Shown here: positions 1-14,411 of the stretch, one piece after another
How positions within the stretch are numbered: position 1 is the stretch's first letter
How the letters are laid out: every line of letters starts with the position of its first letter
DNA from: Globodera rostochiensis
Lineage: Eukaryota > Nematoda > Chromadorea > Rhabditida > Heteroderidae
Length of the DNA stretch: 64,000 nucleotides
Reading direction: 5' to 3'
Assembly (NCBI GenBank): GCA_018350325.1
Contig: JAEVLN010000004.1
Location: 4,588,002-4,652,001, forward strand
Position numbers and translations under genes: made by a program
Notes under the pieces: generated by a model
What the model was told of the DNA's origin: nothing
The model's input: the letters and a program-made list of their open reading frames with translations, nothing else
Databases searched by the model: none

Positions 1-894
1 AAACCGTTCGCTCTCCATCAATTCGTCCATATGCTCTTCACGTCTCTCCTTTTTGTTGACCAGCTTTCGAAATTGAGCTTCGTCTTTGGAGGGCAAAACG
101 AATGGCATTTTAGAGCATTTCTTCAGATTGGATATGAACTAAAAAGCAAAAATAATGTTGGATAAATAGTAACATATTTAGAAAACTTCCGGCTTTAGAA
201 TGAACGAATTAGACTTACGCCGTCTCTAAACAGCTCATCCAGTTCTTCCTTGTCAACTTCCTCGTCCGACTGCCAGTGTTCCTCGTAAGCATTTAAAGTG
301 CCGTTCTCTCGTTTTGGTGCCCGTTTTAGCACTTCTTTTTTGTCCTCTATTTCTGTTTTAAAATCGCGACCAACGCAATTGATGGAATTTTCTAAATGCC
401 CAACGACGGTCTCATCGCCTAAAAAATATGTTTCAATAATTCAAGAAGAATATTTGCCTTTGATGTTCTTGAGTTTGCTGCGTTTGCCCGAAACGTCCGC
501 ATCCCCAAAACCCTGGGAAAATACGCCCTCGGATTTAATGATCCTTTGCTCTTCCCTTTGAAGTGTCCCCTTTGCTTTCGGTCGGCCTCTGCCTCTATTG
601 TGTCCTCTGTTATTAACATGATTAGACTTCGAAGTGTTCGCTTCCTTTCCCGCCGGCGATGTTATCCTGAACCGGTTATTTACTTAAATATAAATGGAAA
701 AAATAAAAGACTGGCTCGGTTTTCGGTTCGGCTTTTGGCTCCACAAGTCGTCCTGCTGCTGCGAAGTTTGGAACAATGACTCTTCTACTAATACTGCTCG
801 TGGTAGAGGTGGTGGGTGGCGTCGAAGCCCAGGCAAAAGGACTTGCCGAAGGTCTGATCGCTCCCCTTCCACGCCCTCTTGGTCGACTGTTCAT
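1..894 (-). CDS. Probable RNA polymerase III subunit RPC4 (POLR3D-like), N-terminal part
   Basis: RPC4 is a Pol III subunit of the TFIIF-like RPC4/RPC5 pair, acting in the nucleus. The gene runs off the left edge, so its C-terminal domain is missing. A first exon starting at 894 encodes an Arg/Gly-rich N-terminus and an EPKAEPKTEP-type acidic/proline segment. The next (about 430-680) carries a GRGRGRPK stretch followed by SEGVFSQGFGD, like the GRGRGRP...SHSIFEQGP segment of animal RPC4. Later exons (about 220-420 and 1-137) give an acidic EELDELFRDG and then KMPFVLP, like the NMPVQLP segment that precedes the conserved domain. The order of these pieces agrees with RPC4. I could not make the first exon-exon junction phase-consistent: the frame with the family-like N-terminus is off by one. 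The assignment rests on short motifs only, and another basic nuclear protein remains possible. Confidence 0.5.
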
Positions 895-4497
<3,603 letters not shown>

Positions 4498-5226
4498 ATC
4501 TATGGGGGCGACGATGCATTTGTGCGGTTTTGATCAGATAAAACTCGTCTGCCCTGTGCCTTGAACATATTCACCCATATCTCCTGAAGAATGCCCAATT
4601 AGCACAACTTTTTGTCGACACTTTTTATTTTATCTTCGCCACTTCATAGATCAAATCGCTCATTTAAGCCTTTTTATGGCAGCAAAATTGTCATTGCGCC
4701 TTCAGACATGTAATTGTTTTTGTTCTATTTTTTTGATTAAATTAGGATTCCCTTGATCGGTTAAAAGAAAACAATGACCCAAACATTTTTGGAACCCAAA
4801 AAGTTGAAGTTAAAAAAATAATGATTATTTTCTATTTTGGAGGAATATTATGATCAAAAAATCCCTTGCTTTCCGAAAATATGCAGGACAGTATTCAATG
4901 AAAAAGATATAAAAGTTGTGTTTCTCGTATTGTATTGCCTCATACGATGACCATATGAGATTCTGTATCATTTATTAGACAGCGGGGAGGCTGTCTCCAC
5001 CCTTTCATTTTTTGGTCACGACCGGGAACTTTATGTTAATTGGCCCTCAAATCTGATTTCGGTTAATAAAATATATTGGAACTTAAAAAAGCATATAATG
5101 TATAAATTAAATCGAATGATAATTGCGTGTAATTAAAGGTCCAAAAATAAGATCAGAAATGCGATGAGATGGTCCTTATGGGGCGGGAGGGAGGAAGACT
5201 AGACTGACTGGGAGAAAAGGCTCGAT
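4498..5226. other. Convergent 3' spacer
   Basis: AT-rich stretch between the 3' ends of the MELK/PIG-1 gene (+) and the RSBN1/DPY-21 gene (-). Both genes should terminate here. No gene, RNA or clear repeat was recognised. Confidence 0.5.
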
Positions 5227-8200
5227 TCATTCGTTGTCATAATACTTCTTCAGTCTGACGTGCCATGCGACAGAACCACAAGCAGAAATCGTTCGAAACT
5301 GATGAATAATTTTGCGTGGCATGAAATAGACACTGTTCTCACGAAGCTTAAACAGGGAATTGTTAGGACTTGAAACAAAGTCTATAGCTTTAGTCTTAAA
5401 CGAACCGTAAACCTCGCGTAACGAATCCCGTCCCGTCGTAATGCGTTCAGCTTGGCTTCCTCGACCCATTGAGTGCACTAAAAACATTGTGCCAATTATA
5501 ATAACAACCAAAATATTTGTTATAATTAATGAAACTATAAACGCCAATATTCAGTGGAAAGAATATTTTAATGCGGATCAAATGGCCAGGGATTCGATTC
5601 CTTTTAGGCGTACCATATATAAAAACCTGAAACCCTCTTAAAAGAGGTTCAGACCAAAAAAGGTTAAACGAAAAAAACACTGATGGCAAGCAACTCAACA
5701 AACACCTCCTAGTCTGAAGCTTTATAATTCCCTTAAAACCAAAAATTCTCGGCATAGTTCTTAAGCTCTAATGTTGCCAAACTAAAAATTTAAATAACCT
5801 ATTCGTTTTTTTGGAGTTTTCAGGTCCTAAACTTAAAACGTAAGGGTTGCTTTTGTTTGGCGATTCGCATTTATTAAGCTTCAAACTTGAAGGGGGGCTC
5901 GAGGACAGGAAAGATGAAATGTTTCCAAACAGAAATTATGAGTCCAGTGACGCGTTGAGAGAATTGTACAAAACAGAACTGCTCTTACTTAAAAAGCTTT
6001 GCATAACTGAATGAAAACAACCTGCGACATCGGTGGCTCGTACAGATCCAATTGTAAAATATCGGTGACTCTTTCAAAATCGGCGGCGTGAAAGCATATC
6101 ACATCCTTTACTATTCGATCGCCGATTTTCCTAGAGAAATGTTTTCGGACGGATTATTATTCTCCCAAGTGGGGTCGATCGACTAAAAAGGAGATTCTGA
6201 AGAGGACTGACCCTCTTTCCGACGGATTTCTGACAGCCTGGAGAAGTCCAACTGCGGCCGTAGTGTGCAGTGCCTTGTTCTCGTCCGTCACGTGATCGGC
6301 ATGACAAGGAGTTCGATCCTCGAATAAAATTTCTCTCCGTTCCAAAGCCCTCAAAGAAAAGATAAAGTGAGAGAATGAAGGAAGGTAATCATACTTCAGA
6401 GCAATTCCGGCACTTCTGTTCTGTTTGGTGCTTGCACTTCCACGCCTTTGTTGTTTGGGCTTCAATTCATCGAATTTGGCTTCGTCGGTTCTAATCAATT
6501 GTTCGCCAGGCCGACACCAATAAATGGGGCCATCGTCAGAGTCTAAAGATAGCGTTTTATAAATCAAAAGCTTCTAAAAAACAGCTCTACCGGATGGCAT
6601 CTTATGAGAACAGATGGTCCGTTCACTCCACGGCATCAATATCCTCAGAAATGGACATTCCTCCAAACGCTCAATTAGGTGCTTAATTTTTTGTTGTTAG
6701 TGTCTAACAAAAAGTGAACCAAACCTCAAAATAAGCGCCACATTCTTCTTGCTTCTTACCAACCAAAGTGATTTCCTTCAATGGGCCACAGCTGAAAAGA
6801 CAATTAAATAACTTATCGTAAAAGAAACAAGATGAATGGACTCACCGATAAGTTCCTTGCTGATAAGTAGAAACCACTTTTTCGTAATAATGTCCAAGTT
6901 GAACAGTTTCCACCAACTGTTTGTTCTGCAATGAGCCCATTTTAACAGGCAAACATGGATGCTTAGTGCCAAGGTATTCGAGAAGGTCCTAAAAAAATTA
7001 GTGCAAATAGACAAATGAGTCGTTAAACCATTTGTTGCTCACCTCCAAATATTCAATGGCATGTTCAACGACACACATGACGAACAGTGGCACTTTGCTA
7101 AGTTCGGAAAAACCCAACTCAATGAATTCTTCAGCAAATTCATTAAGTTCTTGAGAGCTCAGATCATGTTTCAGCCGACGCCAATCACAACGCAAAACAC
7201 TCGCCCCACCATTCGAATGGGTTTCAATGTGTATGAATCGACGAAACTAAAGGCATGGCGTAAATGTGAGGTTAAATTTTTTGGTTTTAGTGATGTTCGT
7301 TTCGGGCTATGGTCCTAGTCAGCACCGGAATAAATTATTCGTTTATATGAGTAGAACACCCACCCTTTCGGAAATTCTCGGCAATTTGTTCGTTTCTCTC
7401 TTTCTTCTATTTTTGTTTCTTGAAACGGCTCTATCAGTCGATTTCTCTCCATTAATCGCCGAAGTGCTCGGTCCCTTTTGCGCTAACTCGTCATTATTTA
7501 TTCTGAAAACAAAAAAGCAATAAAATCAAAAGTTAATGTAAATTTTACGTCAAATTAAGCTGATTGTTAGATCCATCATTGTCAACACGTAACAAGCATG
7601 GTTCAGCTTTGTCTTCCTTTGTGGGTGGCGATGGAAGGGAAGATTTGGACGTTTCCGATGAAGTCGATAATTTCGGGATAGTAAATGGCACACAAAGTTT
7701 ATTATCCGGTGCTATCTGAACTTAGTATTTAAACCCTATTTTTTTTAATTTATAATATAGAATTGGTCCGAATTTTTGCTGACCGAAATGCTTCCGTTCG
7801 ATTTGTGGGAGATCGAATTGTCAATTCTGTGTCCACTCAAAGAGTGATCTAATTGTTTTCCAGGCACAATGTTGTGATCCATTTTCTTCGCGTCGACTTT
7901 GTCTCTCAATGGTCTCTTCGTTTGTGGTGAATTGTGATCTCGCTCTTCTTCAGTCCATTTTCGCTTTTGAGTCTCCATTTTTTTGTTTGCTTTTTGTAAA
8001 TCCATCAAAATTGGATCAGTTGCTAGAAACATTTCAGAGGCAACACTGTGCTAAAAGTATTTGATGCAACATTCTATAGTGACCAGCAAAGGTGATTAGA
8101 TTTTTCTTTTTTTTTAAATCACATTTTTTGACACAAATTTTAAACATTTGCGGTAAAAACAAAGAAGTTAATTTTTTTGATCTCGTATTTCCTGGATGAC

Positions 8201-8479
8201 ATAGACATAACTATTTTTCGGCTATAAGTTAAGCTTCACCTGCTTTTGAATCAGATTTTGGCGATTTACATTTGTCGATGGAGATCGTCTATCCGTTGCA
8301 GTGTTCAATTTCGGCGCGCGCTTATTGTCATTGTCCTGGAGAGGAAGTTTGGAGATCGTATTTGTCGTAGAGGAGATCGCTTTAACAGCAGGTGATGAGT
8401 ATGGAACATCTGGCAAAGGTGCAGGCGATGAAGAATATGAAGAAGACGATGATGAAATGTCCATCGAGTCAGACTCCAT
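5227..8479 (-). CDS. dpy-21: RSBN1/DPY-21 family JmjC H4K20me2 demethylase
   Basis: DPY-21/RSBN1 proteins convert H4K20me2 to H4K20me1 and in Caenorhabditis act in X-chromosome dosage compensation. The N-terminus (8479 down to about 7270) is Ser-rich and then Lys/Arg-rich, without homology I can name. The conserved part starts near 7225 with [13 protein letters not shown] and continues with [20 protein letters not shown], the [20 protein letters not shown] block, [16 protein letters not shown] and [13 protein letters not shown], then [21 protein letters not shown] and [20 protein letters not shown] 59-bp intron (5347-5405) follows, and the last exon gives [17 protein letters not shown] and [11 protein letters not shown]. 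All blocks occur in family order. The iron-binding region reads H-A-A-D here, whereas I remember H-A-E-D in vertebrate RSBN1. The start ATG at 8479 is the first in frame, but the N-terminus is poorly constrained. Confidence 0.9.
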
Positions 8480-8957
8480 CGATGTAAATTAAGCCAGAAC
8501 AGATTATGCTTAATTAAAACACGCACTTGCCTAAGAAATCATGTGTGTTTTTATATAAAAAGGAGGGTTACTAGAGCTGGTGCCCCCCCCTAAATTTTCA
8601 AAAAAATAAAAAATTCCTACAAGTCAGGAAAAAGGAGTTTCTAGGGGTTTAAGGCATGGACGGCTAAATAAAAAAAAGCGAACTCATTTGTGCAAAACAT
8701 AACGCCAAAATCATTTAAACAAATTAACAGACAAAATAACGACGCGGCAGACAGACTGATGTTAGAATTTTGTATTTAGAATTTTGTATATCCCCGCCAT
8801 TTTGCAAACTTTTTGAGGCCATGTTTTGTTTAATCAAAGATTCTTGGTTCGAAGTGCGGCCAACTCGATTTCCTTTTAATCCATAATCTCTTCTTTTTTT
8901 TAGTTTTGGTATTTTTTGTTTTTCTTCATAAATTAAAATTTAAAAACCACACGCAAA
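8480..8957. promoter_or_regulatory. Divergent spacer with a degraded C-run repeat
   Basis: This spacer separates the minus-strand DPY-21-like gene from the plus-strand SET gene and should hold both promoters. At 8570-8660 it contains a C run followed by A/T-rich sequence resembling the interior of the hAT-like element at 10490-10629, but without recognisable ends. No coding sequence seen. Confidence 0.4.
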
Positions 8958-10795
8958 ATGAGTGATGATGGTCCAGTTCCCAAACGATCTAAAAATGACG
9001 ACTCAAACATCGGAAATCCAGCACAGGTAACACTAATAACAAGAATATTCTGCTGTTTGTTATCATTAGCTCAAAATTCGTATTATGATTAAAGAATTAC
9101 TTTCAGGACTGTCTCAGTGAGTCACAGAAAGCACTAGAAGAGTTGGATAAGGTGCAGACCGAACTGGACGGTCTAAACGAAGCAGCCAGCGATGAGATTC
9201 TAAAGGTTGAGCAGAAATACAATCATATGCGGAAGCCCTTCTTCGAGAAAAGGACGCAATTCATTAAACAGATACCGAATTTTTGGGTAACAGTGGTGAG
9301 TCATCAATAGAAGACGCATGGTTATTCGCGTAATTTTTAGTTCATAAATCACCCGCAAATCAGCAATATCCTTGAGGAGGAAGAGGAGGAGTGCTTACAC
9401 TACTTGACTCAAGTGGAGGTTATCAAAACCAAGATTAACCACAACTTCGGAAATTTATTTAAGATTGAAGAGAACGAAGACATTAAGGCTGGGTATAAGC
9501 TGAAGGTATGGGCAGACTGATAGTTCGGGGTTTGAGGCCTTTTTACATTTATTCATTCGTTTATTGAACCTAAAAAAGGAAGTTTGAGGGTCGAATAAGC
9601 AATCGACATTTAATACCATTGGTAACCCTTACTGGTCCCGATTTTTTTTCAAATGGTTTCATGCAATTCTCGTTTTTAGGGGTTTTTGGGGGGCGTAGAT
9701 CCGAATCTGACCTCCTTTACCAATTTCTAACCCCGAGCCCGACGAACATTTTTTTGAAATTTCAATTTAAAAATTAATTTTGGTCACAAAATCATTCAAA
9801 CAAAAAAAAACACACACAACTAAAACAAAAAGGCATCGAAAACCTCCATATAAAAAAAATTCGGGGCCAAAGACAGGATTACCATACCATTAATATATTA
9901 CCAACGAAAACAAATACGATTTAGTTTTCTTTCGACCAAAATCCATTCTTCGAGAATTCGGAAATTGTCAAGGAATTCAATTGGACAGCTGCAGAACCGA
10001 ACAGCGTTACAACTGAAATCAAGTGGAAACAAGGAAAAAACAAAGTCAGTGAAAAATTTCAACAGTGCCTATAGACGCCGCAGTAGGGAATTTATTAAAA
10101 AAACCCCGTTTTTGACTTACCTTGTCCCTTCGTGGTCAATTTTTTAAATATTTTTTTTCCTCAAATTTTGGACTAATTAAACCGCTGTCAAAAAAACCCG
10201 GTATCTAAAAACCGTCGATAGCACGCGGTCTAGGAACTCAGAGTTTTTTTTAATGGAGCGAAGTTTCAAGAGAAAAAGTTTAAATAGACTGGCGATGGAT
10301 GGAAGGTTTCAATAATTTATATTTAGAAAAAATATCGGTCTAAATTTTAGTTGGCGAATGGAACTGGAAACGAGGAACAATCTTTCTTCAAATGGCTTTG
10401 TCAGAACATTGAGCCCGTTTCTGACGAAATTGCCGAAGTAATCGCATTAAACAACAATTTGTTTTTTTCTGGCTTCATTCAGAGGCGTAGCCAGGGGGCT
10501 GTTACCCCCTTCCTCCCCCCCCCCCCAAAAATTCGAAAAACTAGGGAAAAAATTACACTCCTAGAAATCGCTTTTATACACCCTATTTGGATTGCCTTCC
10601 CCAAACCCCAAGCTCTGGCTACGCCCTTGCTTCACATTATTAATTTTATTAAAGGTGATCAAAGACGATATTTGGCCGAATCCGCTGCAATATTTTCTTG
10701 CCCCGGATGTGGAGGCACTCGATGACGAAGACAACGAAGAGGAGGATGATGGGGGCGATGATGACGGAGATGAGAAAAGTGGCGATGGCCGATGA
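8958..10795 (+). CDS. SET/TAF-I histone chaperone (NAP family)
   Basis: Histone chaperone of the nucleus; the Caenorhabditis homologue is SPR-2. Exon 1 gives a short basic start, [14 protein letters not shown]. The dimerisation helix follows ([20 protein letters not shown]). Then come [78 protein letters not shown] and finally [17 protein letters not shown], a near match to the [17 protein letters not shown] of SET. The C-terminus is a short acidic tail ending GDGR at 10795. The exon order and splice phases are clear, e.g. EIAE joined to VIKDDIW over an intron that contains a hAT-like element. The acidic tail is shorter than that of vertebrate SET. Confidence 0.93.
10490..10629. mobile_element. 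hAT-like MITE, second copy
   Basis: Starts CAGAGGCGTAGCCAG and ends CTGGCTACGCCCTTG, an inverted pair with one or two mismatches, related to the element at 1616-1723. The flanks GCTTCATT (10482-10489) and GCTTCACA (10629-10636) match at six of eight positions, so a decayed target duplication is possible. The interior has a C run. It sits in the last intron of the SET gene. Confidence 0.7.
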
Positions 10796-12687
10796 AGAGA
10801 TAAGACGGCAATTTGTTTGCTAGAAACCTTTGGTTGGACAAAAGGAAGCTGACCATTTACACTTGGACCAAATTGCATTTTGTTCACAGTAATTTATTTT
10901 CTATTTCCTTCAATGATATTTTTTGTTATATTTATCTTTCTTTCATAAAAGGACCTTTTTGTGGTTTTTTATGGTCCAATCCAACGCGTGGGGGAGGGGG
11001 AGGGGCATTGTTGTTTGAAACTAACACTTTCGCTTTATGATGGAGAAAAAATCCCATTATTTGTTTCTTGTTTTTCGGATTGTATTTGGGTGTCAAAATT
11101 TTTGGTGGTTCGCTTTTGCTCGGTAGTTGCCATTCCATCCACTCGTCTGAAGAACACGGCAGGAAATAGGGAGTTTTGCTGTGGGGGTTTTGAGCAGGTT
11201 GACAATTTATTCGCCATTGGCCAATGTGCCCCCGAGGGGCTTTGGCCTTCCCTTTCGTCGGGAAAGAGCCCATTTAGTTATTCGTTGCTTGCGCTTGCGG
11301 ACAACGGGCAGGCGCGAAAGTGTGTGGCGCTGGCGCTCATCCGCTTCTTCATCGTTTCGGCATATTTGGCCGGGCCGCCCCCCCCCCCTCCCCCACCCTC
11401 GGCCCCCATTTCCTTAAATTGAATTTAACTTACAACCAAAGGAAGGTGGACACTAAAGGTCATAACTTTGAACGGGAAAGGCCTTTCAGTGGCTTTAACG
11501 AGTCTTAGTTTTTGCGGATTTAGTTTGTCGCTTTTCCATGGATACGGACGGACAGGGCGAAATGTGAAGCGGAGGGTGTGTTCGTCCCTCACCTTACGGG
11601 ACGACTTCGCTGCTGGTCTGATCCCGAATTTCCCCCCCCCCCCGCGGGGCCCCTCCAGTGTTATCCCTCCCCCACCCCCACCCATCCGTTCCCCAGCCAA
11701 CCTTTCATCCACAGCCCCCCCCCTTTCTCTGTGTTTCCCATCCACCACATTTAATTTTAATCCCCTCGCGCGTCCTTCATCATTGCCTTCTTCCCCATGC
11801 CGTCCATCTCATTAAGAATTTTTGCCAAAAACCACTTGGACGGACGTGGATGGGAGGACGGACACCAAAAGAATGACCTGAAATAAATACCTCATCCCTC
11901 CCTACATACATAGTATGACTTCGACAGTGCGCCCAATTTTAACAAATTTGCTTTTTTTAAACCAAAATTAAAAAATATATTTTTCTAAATCATTTTTAAA
12001 ATTGAAAGTATTCATGCTAAATATGCAGTGGAACTTATTAAACATGGATTTTTGATTACGCTTTCTTGAGATGACCCATGACAGGACCTCTCTAAAAGAT
12101 TTCTTTGTCCTCTTCTCCCCGGGAGGGAGTTAACAGGAAAGTTTGGTTTAAAATTTCGGTTTTTAAAATATGGCACACTGTCGAAAAGTCCGCTACTGGT
12201 GAAAAGTGCGGTGGCCAGTATATGCAGGGTTGCCATTTGTTCTTATTTGGTACATTCACCCCAAAATCTTATTTTTGGTCAGTAGTGTTTTTATTTCGGA
12301 AACTTTCGATGGCAACCCTGATAGTGCGACTTCCCATGGCTAATTTGTAAGTTCGTTGTTCCCTTCACCCCCCCCCCCCCCGCCCCGCCCTCGTCACTTT
12401 ATCATTGCAATGTCCTGTCAGCAATTCGCAGTGGCAATTTATCGACACAAGGCAGAAGAAGCCAATGTTTGGCTGCGGAATTATACATTAATAAACAGCA
12501 GAAGGCAAAACATAACGGCGTCCGGCATCAATTAATCCCCGTGGGAGACCCTTCTCATCAAATCCCAACAGAACAGCAACAATCGAACAAAAAAGGGGAG
12601 ACGGACGGATTGCTTAGGTCCCGCTCTACATATACATAGGAGGTCGTCACCAACTAACACAATTTTGTTTGCTTTGTCCACTTCACA
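10796..12687. other. GC-rich spacer downstream of SET
   Basis: A GC-rich, homopolymer-rich stretch (C runs near 11380, 11630 and 12367). Long open frames occur on both strands at once (10932-11815), which is expected in GC-rich low-complexity DNA. None has a recognisable domain or splice logic. A small inverted repeat lies at 12225-12320. I see no supported gene. Confidence 0.4.
12225..12320. mobile_element. Short inverted-repeat element (MITE-like)
   Basis: Begins CAGGGTTGCCAT and ends ATGGCAACCCTG with respect to the same strand, a short terminal inverted repeat (one base of slack) enclosing about 70 bp of AT-rich sequence. CAGGG-type ends are common among hAT-like elements. No clear target duplication is visible, so the family is uncertain. 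Confidence 0.5.
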
Positions 12688-14411
12688 ATGCACGCAGAGA
12701 ATGCAACAGCAATTGGAATTTCAACAAGCGGAGGCAAGTTTTTGAGTTAGCTTAGGTTTTGGCACGGAATTGTTCCGGAGGTTTGATTTGGAAGCCTTTC
12801 TTGATTTCAAGGGATCGACCGCAATGCTACTTTTAACACAAACAACAGCACAACCAACTCCAATTACTCCGCGTTGTCTCTTATCTCCCATTTGTGCAGC
12901 GCAGATTCGCCAACAGCGGCTGGCAGATTCTCGATCAAGAAAAAGCTGTCAGAGACACTTTTCTCGTCACGGTCTCCGCGGCACACCCTTTCATCAAGTG
13001 CAATCGATTTGGCCGCTCCAACACTGCTCAGCAAATTCACAGCAAAGAGAAACAACGAGAAATGCTCAAGTCAAGAATCTTTGCGGTGAGTTTTGCGTGC
13101 TTTGCATTGCTGCTAGTGGGATAAACAGTACGCCAACAAAGCCTAAAAGAAATTTAAAAATTGAACGACGCTTCGCATTATCAAACCGATTTTTTATACG
13201 GTCATGATTGTAGAGTTTCAGAATTTCTGCTTGCTCTTGTACAGACCTTTTTTTGTACTTGATACCAACCATTCCCTGAAACGAACATTCCTTCTTATGT
13301 AAATTCAAACAAATGTTTATTAAGGTAATAGTCAAGTTTGCCCCCCCCCATTTTTGAAAAATTAATTTTTTTTAAAGTCGATTTGTTTTCTAGGCTGTTA
13401 GGTTATTCTTTTCGCGCATTCCAAGTTTTGCGATGGTAACCTAAATACAAATTCATTTTGATGTTGTTTTAAATGCGATTGGTTTTTGTGGAATACTTTA
13501 TTGTTAAGGTTGTTGTGTCTTTTCATGTGTGGGTACAGGAAAGAAAAAGCGGTGATGCTGTCGCAGAAAAAACCGAGCAACAATTTGAGCAGCACTTCCA
13601 AGGAAAAAGGACGGCAGACAGTCCAATCCGATGCGACAAGCCGCAAATGCCTTCTTTACTGGTTAACCAATTGTCACTTCAGCAGAAAACCCAAGACTCT
13701 CAGTCAGGACAACTGCCAGGAAAAGTTGGTTTGATTTTTGAATTATTATGGCATTCCTCAGAGTTGTAATTTATGAACTGGTTTGTCCTTTCTATGTGCG
13801 TTGTGCTGGTTTGCTAACTATAGGATTTGTGTCGAGACAGTCAATCCAAAAATATGGCCTCTGAGGGAATACGGCGTGCCCCCCCCCCCTAGTCCGTTGC
13901 CTTGGGAACAAAAGGGCCAATCCCGCGCAGTTTTCACTCTTCCCGCTTTAAATTCATGGCCTTGAACGTCCTTGTGGTGGGATGGGATTTTCCCAAGTCA
14001 TGGAATGATTCAGCTGTTTATGGCGTTTTCTTTCTTAAAAACCCCCAACGCTACATTTTTTGCCATTAACATTAAAGGCGCGACTATAATTGTACCACCA
14101 GTCACTCTCTTTTCGTCACATTTATCGTTTTTTGATCGAATGGATTGGAAATAGCTTCTGTCCATTCGTCACTTACCTTGTCTAATGTTTCATCATAATG
14201 TGTTCTTTGCCCCCCCCCCCCTCCGGCTCTGTGAAGGGCCGGCCACCTCTGCTGCAATCCGATCACTTTTGATTCGATTCTCTTTGTGCAAGGGCGGGCG
14301 GGCGGTTGTTTGTCTGCTGACCCCCGATTTGCCTTTTCGCCCCTTTTGTTTGACCTTCTTTTTTCTGCAAAGCAAAGGGATACTTGACCAGCAGCAGTGA
14401 AGTTAGCGAGG
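12688..14411 (+). CDS. Candidate 5' exons, possibly of the downstream MBK-2 kinase
   Basis: Three segments look exonic. The ATG at 12688 encodes MHAENATAIGISTSGG. A GC-AG intron (12734-12811) then joins in phase to a Ser/Asn-rich exon (12812 to about 13089) containing SPTAAGRFSIKKKLSE and ending at a good GTGAGT donor. A second exon runs from about 13542 to 13735, and a small third one ends SSSEVSE at 14411 before GTAATG. Two frames are open through the second exon and the phases favour different ones on its two sides, so its true frame is unresolved. No domain is recognised. The same strand and the absence of another gene before the MBK-2 core suggest these are its N-terminal exons, but no continuous join to 17863 was found. 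Confidence 0.4.

Noticed and set aside
10932..11815. Open frames of 100-150 codons on both strands downstream of SET
   Set aside because: They overlap each other on both strands, run through C homopolymers, and show no domain, start context or splice structure; expected in GC-rich low-complexity DNA.
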